Assembly (NCBI GenBank): GCA_948146395.1
Contig: OX411555.1
Span: forward strand, 42,741,725 to 42,805,724
From: Fragum whitleyi
Lineage: Eukaryota; Mollusca; Bivalvia; Cardiida; Cardiidae
Direction: 5' to 3'
Length of the DNA: 64,000 nt
Made by a program: the position numbers and the translations under genes
Part shown: positions 22,353 through 33,089 of the stretch, in pieces
Layout of the letters: each line of letters starts with the position of its first letter
Numbering within the stretch: position 1 is the first letter of the stretch
The notes under the pieces: generated by a model
Database searches by the model: none
What the model saw: the letters and a program-made list of their open reading frames with translations, nothing else
What the model was told of the DNA's origin: nothing

Positions 22353-22609
22353 TCAATGAGGTGACTGTGCATCATCATCCACATTTTGAACGACCAAAGA
22401 AGGGTTACTACCACTATGGGATATAGATGCCCGGTGAAACATTCCGAAAAAACCAACCTTTGACTTTCGTGGGGTTTTAGGCGGGATATTTGTTGACGCC
22501 TTCCTGTCTGGAATGGGTGGAGGTTCGATGTGGTTGAAATTATTTTCTGTCGTCGACTGTTTTTGAGGCAATGGTGGTGGAGGTTCTTCACTGTCTATGT
22601 CGAGACTTT
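22353..22609 (-). CDS. DOCK exon 14 (internal form 22458-22609; read-through form ends at 22353)
   Basis: The acceptor CCAATTATAG precedes a two-base completion of the codon begun by exon 13, giving SLDIDSEEPPPPLPQKQ and later EPPPIPDRKAS and PPKTPRKSK. PPLPQK (22560-22577) fits the PxLPxK motif bound by the Crk N-terminal SH3 domain, as expected for a Dock180-type tail. The donor TCAAAG-GTTGGT at 22457/22458 leaves phase 0 and fits exon 15. If it is not used, the frame stays open for 34 more residues (GFFGMFHRASISHSGSNPSL and on) to a TGA at 22353-22355. Both readings look protein-like, so alternative C-termini are likely. Confidence 0.85.
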
Positions 22610-22916
22610 CTATAATTGGAAAAAAAATAATCACAATTAGTTTGCGGTGATTGAAACTATAACAGAACTGACCGATTGTATTTGATTTTGAAATGAGCCT
22701 GTGTATGAATTTCCAACATTTGACATGTGCGTGTTGGGGCCAACATAAACCAACCTTGACTGCAACATAGTGTAATTAAAAGTTTGTCTGACTTTCTTAA
22801 GAAATTTTGGACCCTACTTTTCTTCAAAGTATGAAGTGATGACCCTGGTCAGCCTGTGCAAATGCACAGGCTGACTAGAGTCTTTTCTTAGTGCACTTTT
22901 TGGCCTGAGGTTATAA
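22610..22916. other. DOCK intron 13: unassigned stretch
   Basis: Contains a short palindrome at 22847-22893 (ACCCTGGTCAGCCTGTGCA and mirrored TGCACAGGCTGACTAG) of the kind also seen at 17397, 29808 and 35713. Otherwise unremarkable. Confidence 0.5.
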
Positions 22917-23216
22917 CAAGAGCACCACCTACGGGTGCCTACGCTTGGCTGTCAAGTGCTGGATGGTGGGAAAAAATTTAAGTCGAAAAAGGGGCATAAT
23001 TTGCACAAAATGCTTCTAGAGTTATCCCCCTTGATAGTATAGGTTGCTCTTTTGGTGGTGAACATGTGTGCCAAGTTTCAAGTAAATGCCTTCAGTAGAA
23101 CCAGAGATATAACAAAATGTCAAAGTTTTCGCACGACGACGACAACGACGACAACGACGACGACACGGAGGCTATAGCAATACCTCGGGTTTTCTCCGAA
23201 AACAGCCGAGCTAAAA
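22917..23216 (+). mobile_element. AACAAGA-type element, subfamily c, copy 1
   Basis: 5' end AACAAGAGCACC with hairpin GCACCACCTACGGGTGC and arm CTTGGCTGT. 3' end GGAGGCTATAGCAATACCTC, TTTTCTCCGAAAACAGCCGA, then GCTAAAAA. It lacks internal tandem monomers, is about 300 bp long, and has an ACGACGACAACGACG tract before the 3' end. A second copy lies at 33881-34157. Confidence 0.85.
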
Positions 23217-23222
23217 ATTTTC

Positions 23223-23440
23223 TCATTCTCAATTAAACATTTTCTTAAATTTCAATTTAAGTTAAAAGCCGTAATTCTCTTTTAATACTCATTTTAACAT
23301 ATTAACATAAAAGATAATATTAATAAGTTGTTATAAATAACAACTTATTGATATTATCTTTTATTTACATATATTTATTTAAATTTCAAAAATTTGAGAA
23401 AATTATCAGTTGAGCCCAAAAAAAGTTTTATAACCTTGGG
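23223..23440. mobile_element. Palindromic element (family L), copy 1
   Basis: The centre is a long hairpin, AAAAGATAATATTAATAAGT and its mirror ACTTATTGATATTATCTTTT. The flanks TTTTCTCATTCTCAATTAAA and TTGAGAAAATTATCAGTTGA are also inverted. The element recurs, with an internal triplication, at 37719-38215. Confidence 0.75.
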
Positions 23441-23553
23441 CCCTGAAATTGTTGGAAATGTCAGGCTCAGGCTCAAATGTTGTTTAACATTACTTTTTAC
23501 AATCTCTTAGTCACATCATAGCAAAGCTCACCAGTTCATGTTCTTCAAGGGTA

Positions 23554-25511
23554 TAGTCCATTTGACTTCTATATGGACCAACCTTTTCATCAATTACATA
23601 AAATTGTGTTTGAATAAAAGATTTGTATGTAGTAAAATCTTAATTTCAGCTTAATACCATTCCAAAAAATATTTTTTGAAAATAACATGATTTCAAAATA
23701 ATGATTTTGTCTATTGAGTTAATGTTAATATTTTCGCATTATCCGTTCTTAAACACGAGGGGTGATGGAGGCTGTTCAATAGTAAGAAAATGTCAACAAA
23801 TATAGTAAAAACACGTGGTTTTATTCTAAACTTTTGACAGATGAAATGTCCATTATTCCTTATTTGGACATGCATGTGATTTTTACCGTTAGTACTCGCC
23901 TTTTCATCAAGTTTTCCTCGTGAAATTCCCAACTACTTCGTTTGATAATGCTTTTTGATTGGTCTTAACATGTAAATATAGGGTTCATCTCAGAATGAAT
24001 AGAATCAATAATCAATTATCTGGTCAAACAGTTTCTGAAGAAAGAGAGAATATACAAAGATTTGATATCCAACGGTAGCAAAAGTCTTAAACAAACTTAA
24101 TTACATTGAAAAACTCGATTTTATAGTAATACAATTCACTTAAAATCTTACTCTTTTGACTCGGCCCCTATGCAAATCAGTACTATTTTTGGTTATACAA
24201 TTCGCTGTTCCGTTTAATACAGTAACAAGTAAGTATGAAATGCTGAAAGTTAACATGTAGACGGACGGACAAAATCATTATTTTACATTCAAAAATTCTG
24301 AAAAACAAAATTCGTCATGGTATTAGCTAGAAACAAGAGGCCCAAGAGGGCCTGTATTGCTCCACTGGCTTAAAAATCTCAAGATTTGAAAGAGAGATAT
24401 TGAAAATAGAAGGTAATGAAAGTGAACATCATTCAGAAGGAATTCTGACTTTTCCTAAGTTGAAACTGACTAATGAAGGAATGAACTTATTTAACTGATA
24501 TGTAAAATTACAAGGAAGAAAACTATTTAGATATCACTTTGAAACAAGAAGACCAGAATGGCCCTAAACCGCTCACCTGAATTTTAATTAAGGGAATCTC
24601 ATCCAATCCAAATTTCTTGAGCAACTTTAGAAGAGGGTCACCCAAGGAACATTCTGGTGAAGTTTCATTGAAATTAGCCTAATGGTTCAGGAGAAGATGT
24701 CATTCAAAAATTTCGGGGTCAAAAAAAGCCCCACCCTGCCACGCCCATATTTGGAGGTCAATCCAAATTTCTTGAACAACTTTAGAAGAGGGTAACCCAA
24801 GGAACATTCTGGTAAAGTTTCATTGAAATCAGCCCCATGGTTCAGGAGAGGATGTAGTTCAAAGATTTCGGGGTCAAAATAAGCCCCGCCCTGCCACACC
24901 CATATTTCAGGGACAATCCAAATTTCTAGAACAATTTTAGAAGAGGAGCACCCAAGGAACATTCTAGTAAAGTTTCATTGAAATCGGCCCAGTGGTTCAG
25001 GAGGAGATGTCGTTCAAAGGTTTCGGGGTCAAAATAAGCCCCGCCCTGCCACGCCCATATTTAGGGGTCAATCCAAATTTATTGAGCAACACTAGAAGAG
25101 GGTCACTCAATTAAACATTCTGGTAAAGTTTAATTGAAATCGACCCAATGGTTCAGGAGGAGATGTTATTCAAAGATTTCGGGGTCAAAATAAGCCCTGC
25201 CCTGCCACGCCCATATTTGGGGGTCAATCCAAATTTCTTGAACAACTTTAAAAGAGGGTCACCCAAGGAACATTCTGGCCAAGTTTCGTCAAAATCCACC
25301 CATTGGTTTAGGAGGAGAAGATGATTAAAGAAAAGTTTACGCACGCACGCACGCACGGACGGACGCACGACAGACACCTCGCCATGACAATAGCTCGCTG
25401 GCCTTCGGCCAGTGGAGCTAAAAATGATATGACAAGAAAAATATGCGTTTCATTAATTAATTTCTGAGATTTTCGGCTAAATGTTGGTCCATATAGAAGT
25501 CAAACGGACTA
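23554..25511. mobile_element. TA-flanked transposon with 30-bp inverted ends, carrying a nested element
   Basis: Left end TAGTCCATTTGACTTCTATA continuing TGGACCAAC; the right end 25479-25511 is its inverted copy with one or two mismatches. Both sides carry TA, consistent with a Tc1/mariner-type target. The outer element is about 860 bp long, because 24332-25422 is a nested AACAAGA-type element. No transposase frame is seen. Confidence 0.75.
24332..25422 (+). mobile_element. AACAAGA-type element, subfamily b, chimeric with a subfamily a head
   Basis: The 5' end AACAAGAGGCCC with hairpin GGCCCAAGAGGGCC and arm TGCTCCACTGGCTT pairs with the 3' end GGCCTTCGGCCAGTGGAGCT followed by AAAAAT. At 24543-24582 a second head of subfamily a type (AAACAAGAAGACCAG, CGCTCACCTGA) is embedded. 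About five monomers of roughly 155 bp follow (anchored by GGTCAATCCAAATTTCTTGA at 24757, 25066, 25221), then a GCACGCACGCACGGACGGAC tract. Confidence 0.8.
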
Positions 25512-26639
25512 TATAACCTGCAGTATTGGGCTGAGGCTCTGAAATACCTTGCCAAGAACATACACAATTAGTGGCATGACTAAGTATAGAAACCCATGAC
25601 CTTCAATTTCTCTTGGATCAGGAATCTGTCCAAATCCAGTGAGGCACACAAGACTTAAATGGAAGTTAATTTCAGCCAATCAAGATTGTTTTTCCATTGG
25701 TTCAATTGAAACACCAATCCTGATAGGTTAAACATAACTTCTGGTCCATATTCAACTAATGTTTATCCTTCTTAGATCTTAGATTTAAGTTGTTGATATG
25801 AAGAAATTATATATTTATAGTAATTATACATTAATGATAATATTAAAAGTATATGCTAAGGTGAAATAAAATACAAATTTACATGAAAAAAGTTTCAAAT
25901 CACATGCAGATCCAAAAACCCGACCAAACTAGGAACAGAGTCATTCAGATGGAAAAATCATGTATCATGCTGCTGAAGTGTTGTATTGTAAGTTTAAGTA
26001 AAGATTTTAAGATTTATGCACAAACAAAAAAGATTCAACAATGCCAACAAGGTGGAAAATTATCACAGGATACATCCATTACACTACCGGATGTCCAAGT
26101 ATGAAGAGCAACACAGGGAAGTAGCTAAAAAGTTAGGCTAGCTAGAGTTACAGTTCTTGTGCACTGAATAATGACTGCACTCCATATTCATAAACTTAAC
26201 TGCCTAGCTCAAGTCGATCAGACATAAGGTAACTGAGTTATGCTCTGGACAAAGAAGTAGACAGAGTCCCGCCCCCCCCCCCCCCTTTTGATGCCACATG
26301 TGATCGTAATATGTCTCTTTTGATAGCACATAAAAAAATGGTGATTATGAGGTTATGTGTTTATATGGGAACTTTTGAATAAATCCTTCTGAACAGACAG
26401 TATAGATTAAGATCAGTCTGCACAGTTCAGAAAAGACCTTAGCCTCAACTGCATACTTTCCTCTTTATCATTGTAGGAAAAACTTGAGCCAAAGTGGTTG
26501 ATTTGTCCAAATATGCATTTTGTACAAATCTTTAATCAAATAAAGCAGACTTAGGATTGTATCTTAAACCATATATATGGGTTTTAAGTGCAAACATTGA
26601 AAAGCCCACAAAGACAGGTCCAGAGAGTAAAAGAGCTTA
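25512..26639. other. DOCK intron 13: unassigned stretch
   Basis: AT-rich sequence with a poly-C run at about 26269-26284 and a diverged piece of AACAAGA-family array near 26030-26270. The plus frame 25883-26104 lies in that piece. No exon-like segment. Confidence 0.5.
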
Positions 26640-26886
26640 TTAACCCTTTTCATGCTGATCCTTGAATATTCCTCAATTGGTAGGAAATATAGACAGAGAT
26701 CAGTCTGCACATAGGTGCAGTCTAATCTTAGTCTATACCACCTGATTTTCCTTTGTAAACCAGAAAAGTTTCAAAATTGTATTTTCAAAATCAAATGCAG
26801 ACTAACAATAAGGAAATACAGAGCTTTTAGCACTCTGATTTTGACATAATTTTGCTGAGGTTTTTCATTCAGCATGACAAGGGTAA
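26640..26886 (+). mobile_element. Family B MITE, copy 3
   Basis: TTAACCCTTTTCATGCTGA at the left; TTCAGCATGACAAGGGTAA at the right, where the terminal TTAA is mutated. The core CTGCACATAGGTGCAGTCTA is a small palindrome typical of the family. Confidence 0.8.
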
Positions 26887-26972
26887 AGAATATTTGCTTA
26901 ATGTTTCAAAGAAACTAAGGCAAAATCTCTATTTAAGAGAGCACTTAGACTCTGGGAAGACTACATGGATCA

Positions 26973-27052
26973 AATCAAGGGTTCAGTGTAAGACTGTACC
27001 GAGTGTCTTTACATTGTATAGACATTTATTATAGTTCTGCACTGAACCCTTT
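26973..27052. mobile_element. Family A hairpin MITE (variant)
   Basis: GGGTTCAGTGTAAGACTGTA at the left and ATAGTTCTGCACTGAACCC at the right, with TACATTGTATAGACA near the centre. It resembles the copy at 50050 more than the GGCACTTACAAT type. Confidence 0.65.
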
Positions 27053-27444
27053 GTAAAACTGTTGGGAATGTCAAATACATGCACAAAGCAAAACAAGTTT
27101 AACTGCATATATATTTTTAGGCAGTTAAATTTGTTATACCCTGAGCTATCAATATGGGCTATTAAACAAAGGGCTGGCTACATCTATACTATAGGAAAAC
27201 ACATACATACTGTATAAGGTCAAATTCTAGGCATTTATAAATGTAAGAAAATAGAAATCCAAAGATCACAATCCAGAAGCAAATGCAACAATATGGCTCA
27301 ACTGAATCTCTTTACTATTCTTTTTTGCAGCAACAATAATTATTTCTGTTTTTATTTCTTTTCTTTGAAAAAAATCTATTGTTTTAAAATGACTCTCTAC
27401 ATTAATTTCTCAGTCTGCACAAAATTGCTGTTTTCAAAATTTTT

Positions 27445-27600
27445 GTTTGTTTGAGTGGTGTTTTACGCTGATTTTAACATTATTTCAATCCAGCTGCTAT
27501 CCAACATAGGTCTACAACTACTAACCCATTGATTGGAGACAAATAGTTAGACAAAGGATGAGTGCAGCCATCGGGGATCGAACCAGGGACTTCTATTTTC
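27445..27600 (-). mobile_element. SINE copy 4, internally deleted
   Basis: On the minus strand it starts inside the T arm (complement of GGGATCGAACCAGGGAC), passes through CACTCATCCTTTG and ends GCGTAAAACACCACTC. The central GGAATCC/CCTAACAATG segment is missing compared with the copy at 5543. Confidence 0.75.
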
Positions 27601-27903
27601 AAGCTGAACCAGAAAATTTGAGTGAATTCATTTTCAAGTGAAATATTGCACCATCCATGAATCCAACTCTATGTTGTTGGAACTCATTGAAATGATATAA
27701 CCAAAAGTATTCACAACAGAGGGCTTAGATGAGCAATAAGCAAGACTGGTTTGTTAAACAGCAATGTCCCTGTATGCATCAACTTCCAATTTTCAGACAC
27801 TATTGTTGGATACAATATGGGAATCAGTTGTAAAACCAATATTAAAGTTTAAATTTTACACATATTTGATCAGGAAAAAGGCCCTTGATCTTGACTGATA
27901 ACC

Positions 27904-28067
27904 TTAAGGTAGTAGACACTTATTAGTTCAGAAACATTTTGGAATTCATGAACTTTCACAATGTTGGCCGAGGTTTCCTACTGAAAATCATTAGGAAACC
28001 TCAGTTAACACTGTTAAGGTTCATTACTTCAGAAATGATGTGGAACTATTACGGGTCAACTACTTTA
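27904..28067. mobile_element. Family D palindromic MITE, copy 2
   Basis: TTAAGGTAGTAGACAC at the left, GGGTCAACTACTTTAAA at the right, centre AGGTTTCCTACTGAAAATCA mirrored by TTAGGAAACCT. The plus frame 27939-28121 is a by-product. Confidence 0.75.
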
Positions 28068-28237
28068 AAAGGGAAACCAACAAAAAGGTCTCTTCACAAG
28101 AAATACTCATGTGAACTGTGAAGACTCTATCTCTTCCATTTAAAGACATACAACCACTGTTAAAGTTTGTAATTGGCAAACAGACAGGAGGACAAACAGA
28201 CAGGACACAAACAATATGCCTTTAACCCGATTGCAAG

Positions 28238-28465
28238 TTAACCCTTTGCTGTTTAATCCCTGCTTTTACGTGCCTGTGATTTTATGATTGAGAAAACATT
28301 GTGAAAAAAGAAGAAATTGCTTCTGACAAGCAATTTCTTCTTTTTCCACACTATTTTCTACCCTACTGAATGGTTATTTTTCAAATTAAATCCACTTTAA
28401 ATTTTCATCTGCAAAACCTTTGAATTTGGACAGGTCCAAAATTTTGTAAAACAGGAAAGTGTTAA
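28238..28465 (+). mobile_element. Family C MITE, copy 3
   Basis: TTAA at 28238-28241 and 28462-28465; complete, with the central AAGAAGAAATTGCTTCTGAC hairpin. Its right-hand TTAA is also the left end of a family D element. Confidence 0.9.
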
Positions 28466-28627
28466 GGTAGTGGACCAGTAATAGTTCAGCAACATTTCAG
28501 AACCCATGATATTTCATAATGTTTAACAAGGTTTTCTAATGAAACCAATGGGAAACCTCGGTTAACACTAACAAAATGCTCATAAATTCCGCAATGTTGG
28601 GCAAATATTATGGGTCCACTACCTTAA
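28462..28627. mobile_element. Family D palindromic MITE, copy 3, abutting a family C copy
   Basis: TTAAGGTAGTGGACCAG at the left and GGGTCCACTACCTTAA at the right; the arms meet at GTTTTCTAATGAAACCAATG. It sits directly against the family C element with one shared TTAA, so one element inserted into the target duplication of the other. Confidence 0.8.
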
Positions 28628-28722
28628 CCTTTTGATGCATAGGCATAAAAAGGTACAGTTTATAATCACTCGCTAAGAATTGGAGCTAAGGAACATTCAA
28701 AGACAAAGTAACAAACACATGC

Positions 28723-28903
28723 CTAGGGATGCAGAGAAAGTGTACGATTTAAAGCTGGGTGTAGATACAGGGAGACTGGGCGTGCTAATGCTGTGGACAC
28801 CTGGGAGAGTTGGGTGATCCATACGGAACTGGGCGCTCAGTCGCTGTTGGCTGTTCCGTCGCTCTCTGTCCGGCTCAGGTCGTAATGGACGCTTTGGTGT
28901 CAG
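28723..28903 (-). CDS. DOCK exon 13 (tail; GC donor)
   Basis: The acceptor GTATTTTACAG opens phase 0 with LTPKRPLRPEPDRERRNSQQ, followed by a Ser/Thr/Pro-rich stretch ending FKSYTFSASL plus one base. The exon codes for 60 residues, probably a disordered part of the tail with basic Pro-rich motifs. The only junction that keeps the frame into exon 14 is CCCTAG-GCATGT, a GC donor. The nearby GT (four bases further) would put exon 14 into an early stop. Without splicing the frame ends after LGMCLLLCL. Confidence 0.82.
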
Positions 28904-28979
28904 CTGTAAAATACATGTACATTCATTATCATAACATCCCAAACCCTTGCATCAATTTATTACCATTGCTAAGTAGGTA

Positions 28980-29115
28980 AATATATAATACATACTTAGT
29001 GTATTGTATGAAAAAAAATATCTAACGAGATTGTCTCTTCAAAGACAAGTATCAATTCCCACATGTGAGTAAGATCGTTTTTCATACAATACACTAAGTA
29101 CTTATTATATTTATC
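28980..29115. mobile_element. Palindromic MITE (family I)
   Basis: AATACATACTTAGTGTATTG, TATGAAAAAAAATATCTAAC at the left are mirrored by TTTTTCATACAATACACTAA and GTACTTATTATATTTATC at the right. A second copy lies at 52165-52330 with a different central part. Confidence 0.8.
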
Positions 29116-29514
29116 TTCTAACCTCTACTTGCCTTGTTTCTGTCTATGTTTCTTACAGATATACAAGTTTCTATAAATATACACATGACATCATAAAAAA
29201 TATCATAGGAGGACTTAACTAAGGAATATTTGTATACTTATAAGATAAAAGAATATGTTTCTCACTCAAATCCACTTGTCTTCTATAGCTAACAGCCATT
29301 AGGGATATCCTATTCTTACACATATGTAGACTCACATTTCAGCTTATAACTAATCAAATATGTATCACTCCATTACATAAAACTTGTTCTTTTAATTTTG
29401 ACAAAATGACTTTTTGCTTCTTTCTCTTATCTTGAAACTAGGACTTTTCTTTTCAATGAGAAATTGGTAATGAATACACACCAAAATTATTTTATGCATG
29501 CAGTTTGACCCTTG
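29116..29514. other. DOCK intron 12: unassigned stretch
   Basis: AT-rich, no family recognised. Confidence 0.5.
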
Positions 29515-29735
29515 TCATGCTGAACTCTGAATATTCCTGCCTTGGCAGGAGCTATAGACAAAGATCATCCTGCACATATGTGCAGTCTGATCTTTGTCTA
29601 TACCACCCGTTTTTCCTCTTTTGAAACCATATAAAGCTTAAAAATTTAACTCTCAAAATGAATACTGACTCACATACAGCACATTTAGTGCTTTTAGCAC
29701 TATGATTTTGTAGCAAATTTTGCATGACAAGGGTT
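29515..29735 (+). mobile_element. Family B MITE, copy 4
   Basis: CCCTTGTCATGCTGA at the left (preceded by TTGA in place of TTAA) and GCATGACAAGGGTTG at the right. The core ATCCTGCACATATGTGCAGT is a perfect small palindrome. Confidence 0.8.
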
Positions 29736-29759
29736 GGGTTCCTGTCCATTTCTACAATA

Positions 29760-30019
29760 TGTGACACTTCAAGCAAAAGGGACCATCTGGAGAGTGCAAA
29801 AGGTGTTGACCCTGGTCAGTCTGTGCAATTTGCTCAGACTGACCAGGGTCAAAACTTCTCGCAAATAATAAATTTTCTGAATCAAGAATGATTATCCTTC
29901 ATTCTTTTGTAATTATTTCCAAAATATACCTTCTGAATGACATATACTCAGTCCAATCCTTTTTCAAATATTCATTTTACTGAGTTCCCAGATGGTCCCT
30001 TTTTGTGTCATGGGTCACA
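29760..30019. mobile_element. TA-flanked MITE with 30-bp inverted ends
   Basis: Left end TGTGACACTTCAAGCAAAAG then GGACCATCTGG; right end CCAGATGGTCCCTTTTTGTG then TCATGGGTCACA. Both sides carry TA. Inside lies a palindrome, GACCCTGGTCAGTCTGTGCA and its mirror at 29833-29852. Probably Tc1/mariner-type and non-autonomous (inference). Confidence 0.8.
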
Positions 30020-30246
30020 TATCTAAAGTATCATATATGTACAATTCATATTGCTCCTTGTCCATAGCATTCAAGTGCCATCCATTTTACTCTTATTTCA
30101 GACCTTTGCCACAAACCAGTTATCTTTTGGTGTAACAGAAAGAAAACAAAGCCAGAAAAGGAAATGATTTCAGGACATGCTTAGAATAAGTAACTCAGAA
30201 AATTTAATAAAACCTAGACTTTTGAATTCCACTTTAAAACTTTACT

Positions 30247-31622
30247 TAACTAGAAAGCCATGAATGGCTTGAGTCGCTCCACAGGCTTGAAATTCTTGTA
30301 AAAGCAAATAGATCTTTTGACTAGATTTTTAGATATTTGGGGTTCTACTGATGTTAAAAATGATTTTCAAAGTTTCAACTATATAACAGATAAAGAAATG
30401 AACTTGGCTCTTAAAAGACATATTTTTCATCAAATCAAAATAACTTTTGGCTGCATGATAATGGCTCACACAAAGATCATACCAAAAATGTTTGATTGAT
30501 ATCCATCGGTTACATTCTGATAAAATGATATTCATAAGTTTCTGCTATTTAACATATTGAGAAATGACCTCCACCCATAAAATGCATATTTTTCATATGA
30601 TCAAAATAATTTTTGGTACACTTATAAATAGTTACTCAGGGATTATTCCAGTGAAATTTGGTTGATATCCATCACTTACATTCTGAGAAAATGATTTTCA
30701 AATTTTCCACTATATAACCTATAGAGAAATGACCTCTGCCCATAAAATGCATATTTTTCATCCGTTCACAATGATTTTCTTCTAGACTGATATAGGGTCA
30801 CTCAAGGATCATTCCAGTGAAATTTGGTTGATATCCATCACTTACATTCTGAGAAAATGATTTTCAAAGTTTCCACTATATAACATAAAGAGAATTGACA
30901 TCCGCCCATAAAATGCATATTTTCCATCTGATCACAATGATTTTTGTAGACTGATAAAGGGTCACTCAAGGATCATTCCAGTGAAATTTGGTTGATATCC
31001 ATCACTTACATTCTGAGAAAATGATTTTCAAAGTTTCCACTATATAATATATAGAGAAATGACCTCCACCCTTAAAATGCATATTTTCATCCAATCACAA
31101 TGATTTTTTGTAAACTGATAAAGGGTCAATCAAGGATCATTCCAGTGAAATTTGGTTGATATCCATCACTTACATTCTGAGAAAATGATTTTCAAAATTT
31201 CCACTATATAACATATAGAGAAATGACCTCCGCCCATAAAATGCATATTTTCCATCCGATCACAATGATTTTTGTAGACTGATAAAAGGTCACCCAAGGA
31301 TCATTCATGTAAAATTTAATTAGTATCCATTAATTAGAATCTGAGAAAACTCACTTTTTACCATATTTGGAAATTGGCCACGCCCATTAAATCCATGTTT
31401 TTCAATGGATCAAAATTTCTTGAACAACTTTGAAAGAGGATCACCCAAGGACCATTCCTGTGAAGTTTCGTCGAAATCAATCCAGTAGTTTCTGAGGAGA
31501 AGATTTTTAAAGAAAAGTTTACGACCGGACGGACGGACGCACGGACGGACGGACGGACGCACGCACGACAGACACAACGCCATGACAATAGCCCCAGTGG
31601 CTTTCAGCCAGTGGAGCTAAAA
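30247..31622 (+). mobile_element. AACAAGA-type element, subfamily b, copy 2
   Basis: The 5' end is AACTAGAAAGCCATGAATGG with hairpin AGCCATGAATGGCT and arm CGCTCCACAGGCTT. The 3' end is GTGGCTTTCAGCCAGTGGAG then CTAAAAAT. About four monomers of roughly 160-170 bp are anchored by TGGTTGATATCCATCACTTA (30658, 30822, 30995, 31153). An ACGGACGGACGGACGCACGC tract precedes the 3' hairpin. Confidence 0.85.
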
Positions 31623-31674
31623 ATAGATCAAATGAAATATTCAATATTTGTATGAACTTGATCCAACACAAAGT

Positions 31675-31943
31675 GGATGAATGCCCTCAGATGTTCAGAT
31701 TCTGGAAACAGTTTTTCTATTAATTTCATTGTAACCTTGACCTTTGACCTCTGGAACCATTAAACAATAGGTCACTTCTTTGGGTCAAGGGCAACTATTG
31801 TATAAAGTTTGATGATACTAGGTCACTTTGTTCTTAAGATAGTCTTGAACCAAAAAAGTCTACAGATGGCTGGATGGATGGAACAACAAAGACATGGTGA
31901 AACCAATATAACCCCTTCTATTTTGTAGTTGGGGAGTATAATA
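31675..31943 (+). mobile_element. AACAAGA-type element, subfamily f, short 3' part
   Basis: Contains AATAGGTCACTTCTTTGGGT as in the element at 8360 and ends ATAACCCCTTCTATTTTGTA, GTTGGGGAGTATAA. No 5' head. Confidence 0.6.
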
Positions 31944-31970
31944 ATCAAACCCCCTCTATACTTGTACATA

Positions 31971-32048
31971 TCCATGGCTCAGCCCAAAACAGTTGTAACT
32001 GCCTATAAATTTATTGGCAGTTACAACTGTTTTGCATTGAGCCGTTGA
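31971..32048. mobile_element. Family A hairpin MITE
   Basis: CCATGGCTCAGCCCAAAACA and TGTTTTGCATTGAGCCGTTG are the arms; the centre is CTGCCTATAAATTTATTGGC. Near-identical in plan to the copy at 14889. Confidence 0.85.
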
Positions 32049-32720
32049 ATTATGTACAGGTTTTTTTAATTCTGAAAAGCACAGCAAAACTGCAGAACAC
32101 AAAAGTAATCATAAGACTTCCAATGATAAAATATGTCAAGAAAACTTGTGTTTGTAATACCAACATCTTGAAACATCTTTAGGCAGTCAACCAACCTTGA
32201 TGTTTATCAAAAACTTTATTCATAACGATATATCTTTTTTTAATTTTTGGTAGAGATTTTATTCCTATTTTGCAGGAGATATAGACATGATCAGCCTCCA
32301 TATGATATGGCCAGTCTGACCATGGTCTTGACCGTAATTGACGTTTTATCAATCTGATTTTCAATAGTATCATAGAGCATAATCAGTGCTCCCACTGCCT
32401 CTTGACCCTTGATTTTTATTTAATTCTACAAACCCCTTTTCTACAAAACTCCTTTTCATATGACATAAAATTATGATATTACGATGGACGATGGAACATT
32501 TAGAAACAAGGTGGTAAACTGTCACACAATACCCCTGTTACAATGCTGGAAGTCAGTACAGAAAAACACCAAGGGATATAACTAAATAGTTAAGCTAGTT
32601 AGAGTTACGGTTCTTGACCACTGCACTATGTATTCATGAGAGGATCAAAAATACCAAGTCTCAAGTCAATCTGACATAAGGTAACAGTTATGCTTCAGAC
32701 AAAGAAGTGGATGCCACCTA

Positions 32721-32998
32721 CCCACTGGATTGATTGATTAAATGGAGTTTTCAACATTATTTCATTCATATCACGGCGGCTGGAGCACCTAACAATGAGT
32801 TCCTGGTATTTCTCTCACCAGTACAACCATCACATTCTTTCCTAGCCTCCAGCTGCTATCTCACATAGGTCTACGCTTATCAACCCATTGGTGAGAGACA
32901 AATAGTCGGAAAGAATGAGTGCCGCCATCAGGGATCGAACCCAGGACCTCTAGAGTGACAGTCCAAGGCGCTACCAACTGAGCTATGACGGCGGCCTG
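32721..32998 (-). mobile_element. SINE copy 5, nearly full length
   Basis: The minus strand starts GCCGCCGTCATAGCTCAGTT (A box) and has a B box (GGTTCGATCCC type) at about 32932. It runs to the GATTGATTGA-type 3' tail at 32721. The target-site duplication is not obvious, in contrast to the copies at 5543 and 10513. Confidence 0.88.
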
Positions 32999-33089
32999 GT
33001 CACCATGGGTGATCACACAATATGTCCTGTCATTCTACAGGCATATAAGAAAGACAATAATAAGCTAAACTGAGCAAATATTTCAAAGT

